From positions 4,928,332-4,992,331 of the forward strand of contig OY811972.1 of assembly GCA_963681505.1 (NCBI GenBank): a stretch of DNA of 64,000 nucleotides, in the 5' to 3' direction. Position 1 is the stretch's first letter, and every line of letters begins with the position of its first letter. The notes beneath the pieces are model-generated. The model was given only the letters and a program-made list of their open reading frames with translations, was not told the origin of the DNA and made no database searches. Made by a program: the position numbers and the translations under genes. Source of the DNA: Eunapius fragilis (Eukaryota; Porifera; Demospongiae; Spongillida; Spongillidae). Positions 19,705-32,777 of this stretch are shown piece by piece.

Positions 19705-22630
19705 GCAAATAATAATAGTAATAATAATTGAAACAGCCTACATCTAAACAAGCATAGCAAAAGTAGTAACTGAACTAATTAATTCATATTTGTAAAACCA
19801 GCATACATTTTCTATGGAATGGTACATTAATATTCAATTCTGATATTAGTGGAAAAATATTACTTCTAATCTATTGAGGCCTCTGAGTCTAAGACTGAGA
19901 AAACTTAAGATTAAAAGACGTCCAAATACACTCCAGCTGATACACAGTATTGGTTTGTACGGATGGGCTAATATAGCACTGCCAATTCTTTAACAGAGCA
20001 TTTATTAGAATAATATCATTCATTACATATGGGTATATCATACAGACTTGGCTAGAATTTTCAAACTAGTTTCTGCAATGCCCAAACAACGTACTGTACA
20101 AAGCCATTGTTATGCACCTGCCCAACTGAGCATTGAATTTATAATTAGCCGTACATTTCTACGTAGGCAACAGCAAATTCTCCAATACGTTACATATGGG
20201 CCAAGAAATCGTCCAGCTTTCCTACACCAGTGCCTTGTTGAAAGGTGCATAACTATGGCTTTGTGCATGTAGTTCAAATAAAGCTAAGCATCAGAAATTA
20301 AACACGTGTTCCTAATTCTAGCAATAAAGCCTTACTAAGGTTTTTGTGTATGATATAGGCATGCTTGCTGTGTTAGCATCCATAGAAATGCATACCAACA
20401 TAAATTTTTAGTCTAACTTGCATGGTGTTTACCCATTGTCATTGAACAGTACTAGTACAAGTGCCAACACATATCTAGTACTAGTGCATGTGCGCGGTCT
20501 TGACAGTGTTGCTTTTCATATTCTTTGTTGCTTTCGCACAGTTTTAATCAATTTCCTCTGACCAGTACTCATCATCCTTCATAGTGTAAGCTCTTCATGC
20601 TTATGGTCAAATTGCGAATTGCGTCATTGCTTTGATCAAAACAGATGTGCCATAATGACTTGAGCACAACAGAACTGCTCGACCTGCAGGGCCACCATAC
20701 CTACACACACTGCCACATGTACATAGACCATCACCTACACACTGTCACATACCAGTACACCTCGCACATGTAGGTAGTGGAAATTAATGACCAAATGGTT
20801 ACATGTACACTGTACAGGTATCCTTATTGCTACACACCAACAGGTCCTGTAAGGTAAAGTTTGCATAAACACCACAACTAATCATATGCATGATTTTTAT
20901 CTAAAAGAGCAAGCCTCCCTACCCTTGTTGAAAGTTCCAAACCAACACCTTTGGACCTCTAACTATCAATATCCCACATTTGTCACATGCACACATCATA
21001 CATCACCAAATACTTTATAATTTAATGCCATGCACACCACAAATCTACATGCCTTGCTACTTGATGACCACATTGACCACACAGCCATCTTCCTACATGT
21101 AGGAGAGCATGTAGGGTAGGAAAAATAAACTGTTAGTGTTCTTATAAGCCTATCCTGTTGATCACTACCCCATTATGTGGGGCAGATATCCTCTGACAAG
21201 GGTAGGCTAAGAACACATCTGAAATGTGCACTACAAGTAAGGGTATGAAGGGAACTGCATATGAAAACTGTTAGCTTTCTTTGCAAATGCTATTATCGAT
21301 CCTATCTAATGTATTCACCGTTTACAATCATTACATGTCTTCACTTCGAAGAAACTACAAATTTTATTATTTTGTGTTGACATGTGAATGTGCTGATGTT
21401 TGAGCCACTACTGTATATGTGGGTGTTGTACTAACAATGTGTAGGTTAAAGGTTGGTTGGCCAGCCGTACATTGTTAGTGTGTGCTGGTGTCTGTGGCAG
21501 GGTAACCTGGTGTGAACATGCTATTATTAGACTATAGCATAATGAAATCTCACAATATGATTGGTCGATTGAAGGTACCTTATTTTGCATAGAGACCTTG
21601 TTAACCTAATCGTGTCCTCTAAATACCAGCGGGCGGGTATTCTAAGTGCCAGAGGGCGGGTAATACTAGAGATGGCACAAAATTCTGCATTGGGATTTGG
21701 AATGAATAGACAGTTACAGACAGAGAACGTTCGATACTGTAGTAAGTGCAGTAAAAACACTTTCACATAATGAGTTTCAGTATTGGCTGCAATGATTTGT
21801 CCTAGAAGTTTGGAAAAAAGATGGTATCATTTTAGACATGCCTGCAGCAATGGCATCTTCTATTTCTTTGTCCGTTTCTGGAACTTCAAATGGTTGGGTA
21901 TAGTCTAAATCAGTTACATGCTGTACACACATTACTGGACCGTTTTAACATACGCCACAGGGATGTTCCAGGTCAGTTGGGACTTTGTCTATTCACCAAA
22001 GTCAATTCAGAAGACAAACCGACCATGTATGTACCCTAACCCTCGGGCCCTTAGTAGCGCACTCTCTGCGCTCGGGATGCTTCAGGGCCCTCGGGTATTC
22101 AAAATCACGCAGATCTCTCGGTTCCAGTATCTAACTATTATTTACATGTATGAGCTGGTGGGTGTGTTGGGAGAGCTAGTGTTTGTGCTTGTATTTGTGG
22201 ATTGATCATGAAGAAAAAAAAACATTAGTGTGTGTGTGGGGGGGGAGGGGGGTAGACACTTTTAGGACCAATTTATACCAAGCGCAACAATTCTGTGCAT
22301 GGGTTGTGTCACTTGTTATCCCTTAATTGCCAAAGAGGGGGCAAAAATATGGGAGGGGCACCCCCCTCTTGGTCAGTGAAACTCTGTTGGTGTGTTAGAG
22401 TCATTGGGAATGTACACACTGTTGTTAGTGTGTACTGGTGTGTGGTTGGTGGAGAGTATGAGTTGGGTGTGTATGCTGATGGGAGGTCATATAGTTGTGT
22501 GGGCTAGGAGCGTACATGTACATTCATGTTGAGGGTAAGTTATGTTGGGAGTGTGACTGTGTTTTGTGAATTTGGACTGCACGCTTGTTAGTATCTGTTT
22601 GTTATGTGTGTGATGGTGTGTATGTAGTAA

Positions 22631-22878
22631 CAGGGGTGGATCCAGTATTTCAGAAGAGAGGGGGGGGGGGTTGTTAATTAATATTCATTAAAGTGGGGGA
22701 GGGGCACCCCTCCCACCCAGCTAAAGGTTCTGGGGCTTTGCCCCAGAACCTTTTATTACATCATGTGCACAACACTACATAACGTCATGATACTGCCTTG
22801 CCGTTTGTTTGTGTTTTATTCATTGTGGGTTTAAAAGGGGGCGAGGGGGTTGCAACCCCCCCCCTCCCCCAGCCACTG
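22631..22878. mobile_element. hAT-like MITE with GGATCC-containing TIRs (unit A copy)
   Basis: Begins CAGGGGTGGATCCAG and ends with a decayed complement (...GCCACTG), flanked by AGTAA on both sides (22626-22630 and 22879-22883). G- and C-rich interior. The orthologous copy in unit B (53992-54256) sits at the same site, so insertion predates the duplication. Confidence 0.75.
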
Positions 22879-23485
22879 AGTAATGAATACTGTTCAGGTC
22901 AACAGTAACTCACCTACTGTACATGCTTGATCACGTGGTGGCCATGTTGCCTGAGGTTTGCTTCACACAAGCTGATGTTTCCGAGGTGTGGAATAGAGCC
23001 AGTATGCTTAATCCCAAGCACCATACAATGGTAGATGTAAAGAGCATAGCATACTAGTGGCATATATGTAAGTACAAATTCATGCACCCCAAGAAGCCAC
23101 AAGACAGACGCAAAAAGGTTATTACATTATAAGGATTTCAGCATTTAATAATCTGAGCCTCACTGTTGGTGGATAAGCACTGGTGACCCCATATAATACA
23201 CGCTCCTAACTATACCGCTATTTGCGCAGTACTTTCAGGCAGTACTAACAGATTAATCAAAGGATGAGGTCATGATTGTGGAGGTATACTGCAGTTCCTG
23301 CATTGCTTGGGGAGGAGCAGATGCATGGAGGGAGTATGCGACTCCCCCCATCCCGGCCCCCATCGGGGTTAGCGCAAACCCTCCCCTCCCCTTCCCTATG
23401 CCTTCATATACAGGGAGGGATCAGCTGCACCCTCCCGTTACTGTGAAGGTTGTGGGCATTAACTAATTGTACATGTAGCTCATTG

Positions 23486-23735
23486 TTGTGTTATCTTTCC
23501 TCCCTCCCTCATCCCTTCTCTTCTGTCTAATGTTGTGTTATCTTTCCTCCCACCCTCATCCCTTCTCTTCTGTCTAGTGTTGTGTTATCTTTCCTCCCTC
23601 CCTCATCCCTTCTCTTCTGTCTAATGTTGTGTTATCTTTCCTCCCTCCCTCATCCCTTCTCTTCTGTCTAGTGTTGTGTTATCTTTCCTCCCTCCCTCAT
23701 CCCTTCTCTTCTGTTTAATGTTGTGTTATCGGAGT
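23486..23735. repeat. 47-bp minisatellite, ~5 units (unit A)
   Basis: Units read TTGTGTTATCTTTCCTCC then CTCCCTCATCCCTTCTCTTC then TGTCTAATG. Unit B has about 3.5 units (54840-55000). The TCCTCCCTCCCTCATCCC core also occurs once upstream of each 102-bp ankyrin exon, so the array appears to have grown from intron sequence. Confidence 0.9.
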
Positions 23736-24007
23736 TTTCAATTCTGTACTCATTGGAGTAATATCATTAGATCATTGAAAAGGTGTATATATACACATGC
23801 ATTTATTCGTGATAGGACATAGAAAGTTATTCATTTTGGAGATGTCTTTGGGGGTGGTGTTTGATTGCAGAGGATTAACTTCATCTTCCTCCCTCCCTCA
23901 TCCCTTTTCTTCACTTTCACCCAACATGCATGCTGCTGTACACATCCATGGAGATGGTTACAAGACATTTATGTTTAAATTTGTTCTATTCCTTCACTCT
24001 TTACCAG

Positions 24008-27000
24008 GACAATACAACTCCATTGCATGTGGCATGTCATAGTGGTCATCATGATGTAGTGCAGACCTTGTTGGGAGCAGGTGCTGATGTAAATATAGCA
24101 ACATCATTCGTAAGTGATATAGTGTTATTTTTTTTATACAAATACATGTAGGCATTGACTTCTTATTGCATGGTCCATGCTTTACTGATAACTGGATTGC
24201 ATACAGGTCACATTTCTGTACACATGCACACATCTTATGTGCTTGGATATGTAACACCACTTTGTGGGCAGGATAACATTCAAACTACAGTACATGTAAT
24301 TACTTGTTTGATACTATTTCATGCGTGATTTCATGGTATGAAAATAAAAATATAAATTCAAGCATGAGAATAAATATTAATTGAAGAAGTTATAAAAACA
24401 TTCTCTGTACGAGAAGGTTGGTGGTATATAGGAATCAAAGGTGATGGTGGTGTAAAAAGTAAGGGAACTAGGCTTCTGATTTAAAAGGAATAATGAAACA
24501 GACCTGTATTAGCACATACAGTTATGTATTGTCGACAACATACTGCTAATATAGGTCTATTTCATTACTCCTTTTCAATCAGAAGCCTTGTTCCCTTGCT
24601 TTTTACCCCACCATCACCTTTGATTCCTATATACCACCATGATTCTCGTATAGAGAATGTTTTCATCACTTGTGATACAAATTTCTCTAATGCAGACACC
24701 TGACATTAAACATGCACATCTTGGATATGTATTGAGAGGTGGGGCTGGGGGTGGTATTGGATTGGAGAGGATTGTGTCAATATAATTGGTCATCAAGAAG
24801 TGGTTCTATGGGCACCCACTTTCCCTACCCACCTGGATCCACCATCATCATATCATCAGCTGGTTGAAGAGTGGGGGTGGGGGAGGCTCCATTTGTGTGG
24901 TGTGTTCTTATGTACATTTACATCCAAGTACCAGTGAGACACATGTGTACATGTATTCATGGTATTAATTATCTTACCATGTTCCTGTACTTATAAAAAA
25001 ACATGGTATCATGTAGCAATGGACTTTATGGGGCCAATTTGATCGAATTCATTATAAGGAAACAGGTCAGCTCATTTAGTAATGTAATGCATGGAGTACA
25101 TGCTTTAACAACAAAGATCACTCATTTTTTTCATTTCGTGTACATATAGGTACAATAAATTCTAACTAACATTGAGCTACTACATTTCAAACAGTTCTCT
25201 GAGCATATTACTTTATCTCAATATGTTTCGTAGCATAACTATCTATAAATATACTGGCGAGTATATTGCCATTCAGAAAAAAGGGATTAAACTGGTATAA
25301 ATGTATAAAGAGTTTAATCTCTCTACAGGATGGCTGGAGTCCATTGATGGTAGCATGTTGGAAGGGACATGTTGATGTCGTGAGATCACTTATAAAAGCA
25401 GGAGCTAATATCAATCACACTAACAAGGTTGGCACACATGCACACTATCATAGCACTCTATTAGATGCACACCCCATGGCCGTAGCCATACAGTAGTTTC
25501 GAAAGAGGTGGGTCAGATAATGTGAGTTTAGTTAGAAAGACCTTGTCTTCTTCCAGACCCAATGGACACAGTTGAAGATTACCACAGCCACAGAACTGCT
25601 ACAGACATGTAGCAGAAATGCAATCCATCCTAAGAGAGACCTTATTCTAAAAGCAGACAAATTGTACTTAAAAACAGTCAGTCGTATATGTACATGTATG
25701 TAAGAACGCACATGTATGCATAGCATGTCACCAGTGACATTCTCTGCTGGGTTGGGGGTGGGGGGGTTATATCACCCATTGAACCCCCCAGTCGCTATCC
25801 CCCTGAACCTAGTAATGCCATTTAAAGTCAGATAATTCAAACCTTTATTGTCTATTAACCAATCAAATTTGTGTTTTTCTTTATTTACATCAAATCATGA
25901 GCTAACGCCAGCTGTAGACACCTATTGACAACCAATTCCTCCCCCCACCCATCTCTTCAAGTGTCTTTATCATCCATGATGGGGTGGGGTAAGGCCTGGG
26001 GAGGAGGAAGAGGGGAGGGTGCATGTTTTCAGTGCATGTATGTACATGTGTACTGTAAATCCGAGCACCAGTAGACACATGTACATGTATGAAGATGAAT
26101 CTGTGGTTTTTACTTTAAAGTCATCCCCCAAACAGGCAAGTTGAGCGTGATATGTCTCTTTTTTATGAACGTAAATGCACATTAATGTATATGTGTATGT
26201 ACATGCTTATACCTGTACACTTACATACATGCATGAAGTCACATATATTGTTTATGGACAGGCGTCTGCACTGATTAGATAAATTAATACCATTACGTCA
26301 TTGTTAGGTGTATCATAATACATGTACAAGTGTAAGTACATGTGCATATACAGTTATTCATTTTGGAGATGTCTTTTCATGACCTCCATTATATTTCCTC
26401 CCTCCCTCATCCCTTCTCTTCACTTTCACCCAACATGCATACTGCTGTACACATGCATGGAGATGGTTACATGGCATGTATGTTTGATTTGTTCTATTCC
26501 TTCACTCCTTACCAGAACAATGCAACTCCATTGTATGTGGCAAGTCAGAATGGTCATCATGATGTAGTGCAGACCTTGGTGGGAGCAGGTGCTGATGTAA
26601 ATATAACAGCATCAGACGTAAGTGATATGTTGTTATGTTCTTATACAAATACATGTACACATTAACTTCTTATTGCAAGGTACATGCGTTATTGATAAAT
26701 ATACAGGTCACATTTCTGTACATGTGCACATATCTTATGTGCTTGGATATTACTACATGTTTCCAATACCCAATGTCATCATCCTAAACCACTACACCTG
26801 TACAGTACCTAGGGGAGCATGTGATTTGGTATTGGAATGGAAAGGATTGTGTCAGTATGCAATATAATTGGTCATCAAGAAGTGGTTCTATGGTCACCCA
26901 TGTTCAATACCCACCTGAATCCACCAACATCATTCAGCTGTTTGAAGAGTGGGGGTGGGGGAGGCTCCATTTGTGTGGTGTGTACATTTACATCCAAGTA

Positions 27001-30000
27001 TCAGTAGGTACACGTGTACATGTATGAAGGCATATCAAGACAATAGCTCCTGGTTCCTTGGGGTTGTAGGTGCTGTACATCCATGTCATGTGGTTCTATC
27101 CACCCACCTGGTCCCACCAGTCTCACATAGAAAAAAATTGCCGTCTTATCGCAGTATAACATGTTGTGATGCAACACAGCTGTGTACGCTAAGACTCATT
27201 GGTAATTATGAATGGCAACGCGTACCACGATTAACCATGATTAATCGAATTATTATTGCCGAATTGAACGCGTTAGGTGATACAATGCGGTCAATGTGTT
27301 CATATGCAGTTTAATGCTTAAATAATCGCATTGCAATCTGTTGCTGTATAAAAGTATGATGTCATTAATATCAGTCCTATTTACTGTTCGTTTACTAAAA
27401 TTGGTATTCAAACATTGTATTGTGCTGCCTTGAGGTTGTGGTTTAGTTTCCTCATGTAGCTAAAAAAGTAAAAGACGATATTATACACAACCTTATGATC
27501 GTGATCTTCCTGCATGTCTGTTGCATTGACTGACTGTGGTTCTGCTGCATTTTTAATAGACAAAGTAATTGTCACAAGATATCTTCAGCTGCCTTCTATT
27601 TTCGAAGCCAGAGTCTTAGTTCTCCTCGTTACAGCGATCCTGATGACCAAAGTTACACTGTGCTTCTCGTATTTCTTACTAACCTATTCCTGGAACTTGG
27701 TGTTGTTGGTCATCTTCACTATCTAATCTTCTATCCGTGCTAACAGAGGAATGCTCACCACATCTATCCTAAAACTGTGCAGGTTGGGAGGGGATGTGGA
27801 GGGGGTAGAAAGCCTGTGTACGGCGAACCTTCAAGGGTAAATACATGTAGGCCTAGGACAATTTACTGCTCTAGACTTTGCATGGACTGTGTAATGCTTT
27901 CATCACTTGTGATATAAGTTTCTCTAATGTAGACACCTGTCCATAAACAATATGGGACAAAATATCACTCGCGTTAATTTATATACTAGCATGCACCCAT
28001 GATTTCACGGACTGATTATTTTTAATATTAGAATACATGTAGTCTTTAACATGCATGTCCTGTGTTACATCACCCTATCACGTTCGTTGACTGTTTTACG
28101 AAGAGGTTCACACACTTGGATCACTCTTTGCATCGTCCTGTGGCTTCCCGCCAAGAGCAGCTTAAAACATATATATGCCAGGCTGTACCACTCAATGACC
28201 CCTCCCTCTCCCATGGTGATGGCTGTACCACTCCTCCCTCCCCCATGGTGATGTCTGTACAACTCACCCTATGGACCCTTCCCTCGCCCATGGTGATGGT
28301 TGTACCACTCACCCTATGGAGCCCTCCCTCCCTCCCTCATGGTGATGGCTGTGCCACTCACACTTTGGATCCCTCCCTCCCCCAAGGTTATGGATGTATC
28401 TATGGGCCCCTCCCTCCCCCATGGTGATGGCTCTACCTACCACACATCCCATGGACCCATCCCTTTCATTTTACCATTTTAATTTTTTGTGATGTGCAGG
28501 CTAGACATGTATGTACATGTGCATGAAACCCCATATATGGTTTTTCATTTTGGAGATGTCTTTTCATGACCTCCATTATCTTTTCTCCCTCCCTCATCCC
28601 TTCTCTTCACTTTCACCCAACATGCATACTGCTGTACACATGCATGGAGATGGTTACATGACGTGAATGGTTGATTTGTTCTATTACTTCACTCCTTACC
28701 AGAACAATATAACTCCATTGTATGTGGCAAGTCTGAATGGTCATCATGATGTAGTGCAGACCTTGGTGGGAGCAGGTGCTGATGTAAATACAGCAACATC
28801 AGACGTAAGAGATATGGTGTTACGTTCTTATACAAGTACATGTACGCTTGACTTCTTATTGCAAGGTACATGCTTTATTAATAAATGTATTGTATACAGA
28901 TTACATTTCTGTACACTTGCACATTTCTTATGGTGGTGTGGTATTGGAAATTTCAGTAGATATGTGTACATGTACAGTATGAAGGCTTGGCTGATTACCA
29001 CCGAGATATGCATATCTGTGTTATAGATGTGCAATGAATTCTTCTGGACCCTTTGAAAAATTATACCAATTTATGTTTACGGCTTCAAATTATGTTGTTG
29101 AAACCCCTTCCAGCTACCTTAGTTCCTCTGCTGCCTTGTGTAGTTGTTATTGGACAACTCTTTAATTTTTTAAAAATGTTAATCGATTTTAATGCTACAA
29201 AGAGGAATATATTTGTCCCCCAAGATTTCAAAATTCCTCCATCTCTCATCTCTCTGCTGGACTTTATAAGTTGTAATGTTTTAGCAGCTTTTTAAATATT
29301 TTAGTGTACCCAGCTGCCACACCCTCTCCTTGCCCACCTCACCTAACCCCTTCCTGTTATGGTCTCATTTGTACTACAGAATGGTTGGAGTCCATTGATG
29401 AAAGCAAGTGAGAAAGGACATGTTGAAGTGGTGAGATCACTCGTTGAAGCAGTAGCTAATATCAATCACACTAACAAGGTTGGCATACATTCCCACTGTT
29501 ATTGTACTCTATTAAATGCACACCCTCCATTGCCATAGTGCTACAAATGTTTGTTCATGTATGTCATAATAGTCACAACACCTCCCCTACTACTCCTCCT
29601 GTAATGCTTATTTGTATACAGATTAAAAGTCACGTTTCTATATGGTGCGACGATTACCACACCATGCAGTCTTTTCATAAACACAATATTAGTATGATTA
29701 TCACTATTCACCCATTTGTATATGTTAAACGATACTGGTGAACTGTGCAACTCTGTTTAAACTGGTTTTATAGTTAGCACGCGGCCTTTTAAAAATAGTA
29801 TCAATAATTTAAACGATGACGCTTCGTAAAGCATTATAAGCATATGTAACTTTCCCCATATTGTATTTGTTCTGAAGAACCGTTTTTCTTAATATTCTGG
29901 GCCGTGGAGAATTCGGTACGAAGGGTGCTGAAGGAGAAAGTGTTTCCCTAGGTAAAACAAAATGACCCAGGTTTTGGATGGATCAATCAGTAGATTATGT

Positions 30001-32777
30001 AGCATTTTAGGAACATGTGAATATTTTCACGCATACATTCTGTGCCCTTCGATTGAGGCGCTTGTAGATTGTTGGCGGTTTGTGCCCTTTCCAATGAAAA
30101 TTAAGGGTGTGAAGTTTGACATAATCGTTGTAGACCATTTTCGAAAATATTAATGTTTAATCTCCAGGGGAAAATCCTTATTTAAGGATGTCATTATCCT
30201 TAAATAAAGATCATCTTTTACATTGCATTTTTTTGCTAACCAAGTAAGTAAGATAAAATAAATGGTACTGGTCAATTGTATACTGATTAGCCTCCATAAC
30301 AAACTTTAACTGATGTCAATATGATCAATGTCCATGTGGAAAAACAGGGAGGAAGTGGCACATCCTTATTGAAGGATTGACACCATCCTTAAATAAGGAT
30401 CACAACAGTAGAGATTATTGACCATAAAAACCACAATAGTTTTAAAACTCTTGATTTTCTCTGATAGCCAGTTGATCCAGCTATACTCACAACCTGATTG
30501 GTCAAAGAAATAACTTGTGGTTAATAAGTTATGCTTATTCACACCATAACGCTAAAAAATTAATATCAAGCATTTGTGTATAATGACGTATACTGATGTA
30601 GATGCTTGCTTCTGCTCAAACGCCAGCATGGACGTACCCTAGCCTCGCTGAAACCACGTGCACTGCATGTGAGTGCACTGCCACCGCTCCATCGAATGGT
30701 ATGCTTTATAGTTCTATCATTGAGTACAGTACCATATACAATGGTGTATTGAAGAGGGGGGGGGGGAGAGATATAGGAAGCATTGCCATTTGCCAATTGG
30801 CATACGATATGTGTTCGAGCTTAGTGTAGCTTAGCCCCAATTAATTATACTCGAGGGGACCACGCCATTGCCTAAGCCTACTGTTGCTGTCGCTGTCACT
30901 GTCATTTGACGAATCATATCATGCAGTGCTGCCGCTTTGGTCACCTAGGCCTACATGTATGTTATCCATCCATACTGAGGAACTACATCCATCACTTTTT
31001 GTGGCTCCCTCGGTATCTAAGCAGGGTTGCTTAGCTTGATGCTTTCGAGTGTATGCAATCGCTTCGATCTTTGGAAGTATACTGTATGGCCGATACGTGA
31101 GCGTAGGTTGTTGAAGCCGTGGATATTGTTCCACAGATCCATCTGTCAGTGTATATTCTACTCCTAGAGCTACCAGAAACCTGTCCTTCCTTGCCATACG
31201 TCGCTTTGAGTTAATTTGCTCACTACTATATCGCCAGCGGCAAATGGCGGTTTCGCCGTATTTACACTGTAATACCGGTTTTTGAGCAAGCCAAACCTGT
31301 TTTAATCGCGGCAGTATCGCTGATCTGCATGATCTAGAATCTAGTGAACCACTAATATAAAACAAAGCATCAAGAGTACATCATTCTTTTAGAAAGTGGT
31401 CATCATCCTTATTTAAGGATGGCCATCCTTAAATAAGGATTGCGGGAGATTTTAAACATATTAAACAGTTATTAGTAAAGTGACGCGGTAACTATGAAGT
31501 CTTGATAAAATTCGGTGCTAATATGAATCGTGCAATCGATTCGAAGACAAAACTAAGCCATACCCGAAGCCATACATCCGTGCAACAATCGTCGCACAAA
31601 AACGAAATGTGTCTTTTAATCTGACATCTACTGTATGCATGCAGAGAAGAGGAACTAGCACATCGTTTAAATAATACACACACCTGGGGTGTAAGTAGCT
31701 GGGCACCATATTGTTATCAGCTGATCAGCATTCAGTACATCTATGTGACAAATCACCAAATACCCCACAAATGTGCATTATTTTAACCCCATCCATTAGG
31801 ATGGTAAAAATGCACTGAAATATGCTGTGAAGAAGGAAATAATTGAATTGCTGAAAACACCACAGAGCAAGGTGAGGTCAATCAGTCACAGGTTGTTAGG
31901 CTATTTAACATTTGCAGCGAATGGTACTAATGTACAATGAATTATACCTCTCACCATAAATGATTATTTTTAGTAGCTCAGTGTGGTTGTTGAAGTTTGG
32001 TCTCCTTTGAGTCTCTGCACTCATGTGAACATATATTTCTTAATGCAGCTACAGCAATGATATTTAGTTCATGTTTTCCTGAAAGACTTTGCTTTTCCTA
32101 TCATTGTCTATCTCAACATCTAGTACCATGTCTTAGATTGTTTCAACCACCAATGCATAGCAGTACAAGTTAAAACATTAGACTCACATATTAGGACCTC
32201 TTACAGTTAATGAATTTATACATCATGGAATAATAACAGTTTCATGGCGTGTAATATGCCATGCCTGGAGATCAATTTTAGCCTTATGACCTTGATACTG
32301 TTAAATGTAAGGAGGTCCGGCACATAAACGTCCTAACAAAAAAAGTGTTTTGCAGTACTATGGTATGACATTCAGGACAATAGACATTAAAGTATTAAAC
32401 TTCTGGTGTTTTATACTTAGGAATGTGTGCATTTAGTGATAGCACAATTCACCAGATCCATTGATAATTAATTAAATTCATATTATCAGGTATTCATGAT
32501 AATGAGCCAACAACTTCGTGAAACAAGGCAACAACTATATCAGATAATGAAACTGAAAGAAATAACAGAACAACAACTCAAAGAAACTAGGAAACAGAAG
32601 GAACAAGCAGAACAACAGCTCCAAGGCACTAGGAAACAGAAGGAGCAAGCTGAACAACAACTACAAGACATAAGACAAAAGATTGATTCACATCCTATCG
32701 CTCAGACAGAAAACTTTATGGCTTATAGCACCATTAGCACTCCTGAAATCAGAGTATACACCATCACATCTGATTAG
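24008..32777 (+). CDS. ankyrin-repeat / coiled-coil protein, unit A (first exon not found)
   Basis: Exons: 24008-24109, 25329-25427, 26516-26617, 28703-28804, 29380-29478, 31800-31871, 32490-32777. All have AG acceptors and GT donors, and all are phase 0. Exons 1, 3 and 4 (102 bp) each encode one 34-residue ankyrin repeat (T-P-L-x-V-A...G-H-H-D-V-V-Q-T-L...G-A-G-A-D-V-N). Exons 2 and 5 (99 bp) encode a second type (G-W-S-P-L-M...K-G-H-V-x-V-V-R-S-L...N-I-N-H-T-N-K). Exon 6 is a 24-residue half repeat (A-L-K-Y-A-V-K-K-E-I-I-E-L-L-K). Exon 7 (95 residues and TAG) is a Gln/Glu/Lys coiled coil with tandem E-T-R-K-Q-K-E-Q-A-E-Q-Q-L units. AATAAA lies four bases after the stop. The total is 287 residues without an initiating exon; upstream lies the rearranged left arm, so the gene may be 5'-truncated. 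Likely a cytosolic scaffold; partner unknown. Confidence 0.75.
24254..24733. mobile_element. insertion in unit A intron, containing foldback MITE family 1 (24387-24671)
   Basis: CTTGGATATGTA stands on both sides (ending 24253 and about 24733). In unit B the sequence runs straight through at about 55528. The inner 24387-24671 is a hairpin MITE with AAAAACATTCTCT ends and arms of about 125 bases. The flanking parts of the insertion are unassigned. Confidence 0.7.
28190..28465. repeat. ~45-bp minisatellite (unit A)
   Basis: About six units of CCCATGGTGATGGCTGTACC followed by ACTCACCCTATGGACCCCTC lie in an intron of the ankyrin gene. The unit B equivalent is at 59470-59795. Open frames across it are repeat artefacts. 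Confidence 0.85.
30155..31457. mobile_element. 1.3-kb TIR transposon with subterminal palindromes, private to unit A
   Basis: Ends GTTTAATCTCC and GGGAGATTTTAAAC. Just inside each end lie two copies of an ATCCTTA/TAAGGAT palindrome (about 30175-30212 and 31400-31440), and another pair at about 30362-30402. Flanking ATATTAAT (30147-30154) and ATATTAAA (31458-31465) look like a 7-8 bp target duplication. Unit B has the unoccupied site near 61815. The terminus resembles the elements at 13286-14188 and 37625-38536. Confidence 0.8.
30919..31365 (-). CDS. unrecognised ORF inside the 1.3-kb TIR element
   Basis: A 148-aa open frame occupies the right half of the element. It is mixed-composition with a basic middle (about residues 50-70) and no transposase motif that I recognise. 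Its length in AT-rich non-coding DNA is mildly suggestive. It could be the remnant of an element-encoded protein or chance. No homologous frame is seen in the related 0.9-kb elements. Confidence 0.2.
   Translation of the reverse strand: MFYISGSLDSRSCRSAILPRLKQVWLAQKPVLQCKYGETAICRWRYSSEQINSKRRMARKDRFLVALGVEYTLTDGSVEQYPRLQQPTLTYRPYSILPKIEAIAYTRKHQAKQPCLDTEGATKSDGCSSSVWMDNIHVGLGDQSGSTA

Noticed and set aside
26949-27314. Conserved frame ending I-G-N-Y-E-W-Q-R-V-P-R-L, also present at 58307-58543
   Set aside because: Conservation between units A and B is explained by the recent duplication; introns are equally conserved. No splice-consistent exon or known family.
27514-27726. Frame with A-L-T-D-C-G-S-A-A-F-L-I-D, resembling a retroviral-type aspartic protease D-S-G motif
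   Set aside because: Only one short motif fits, with Cys in place of Ser/Thr. The unit B equivalent (58700-58980) adds no further protease features. Could be an old Gypsy remnant but not supportable.
28062-28427. Repetitive plus-strand frame with P-S-L-P-H-G-D-G-C units
   Set aside because: A 45-bp minisatellite; frame openness follows from a repeat length divisible by three.
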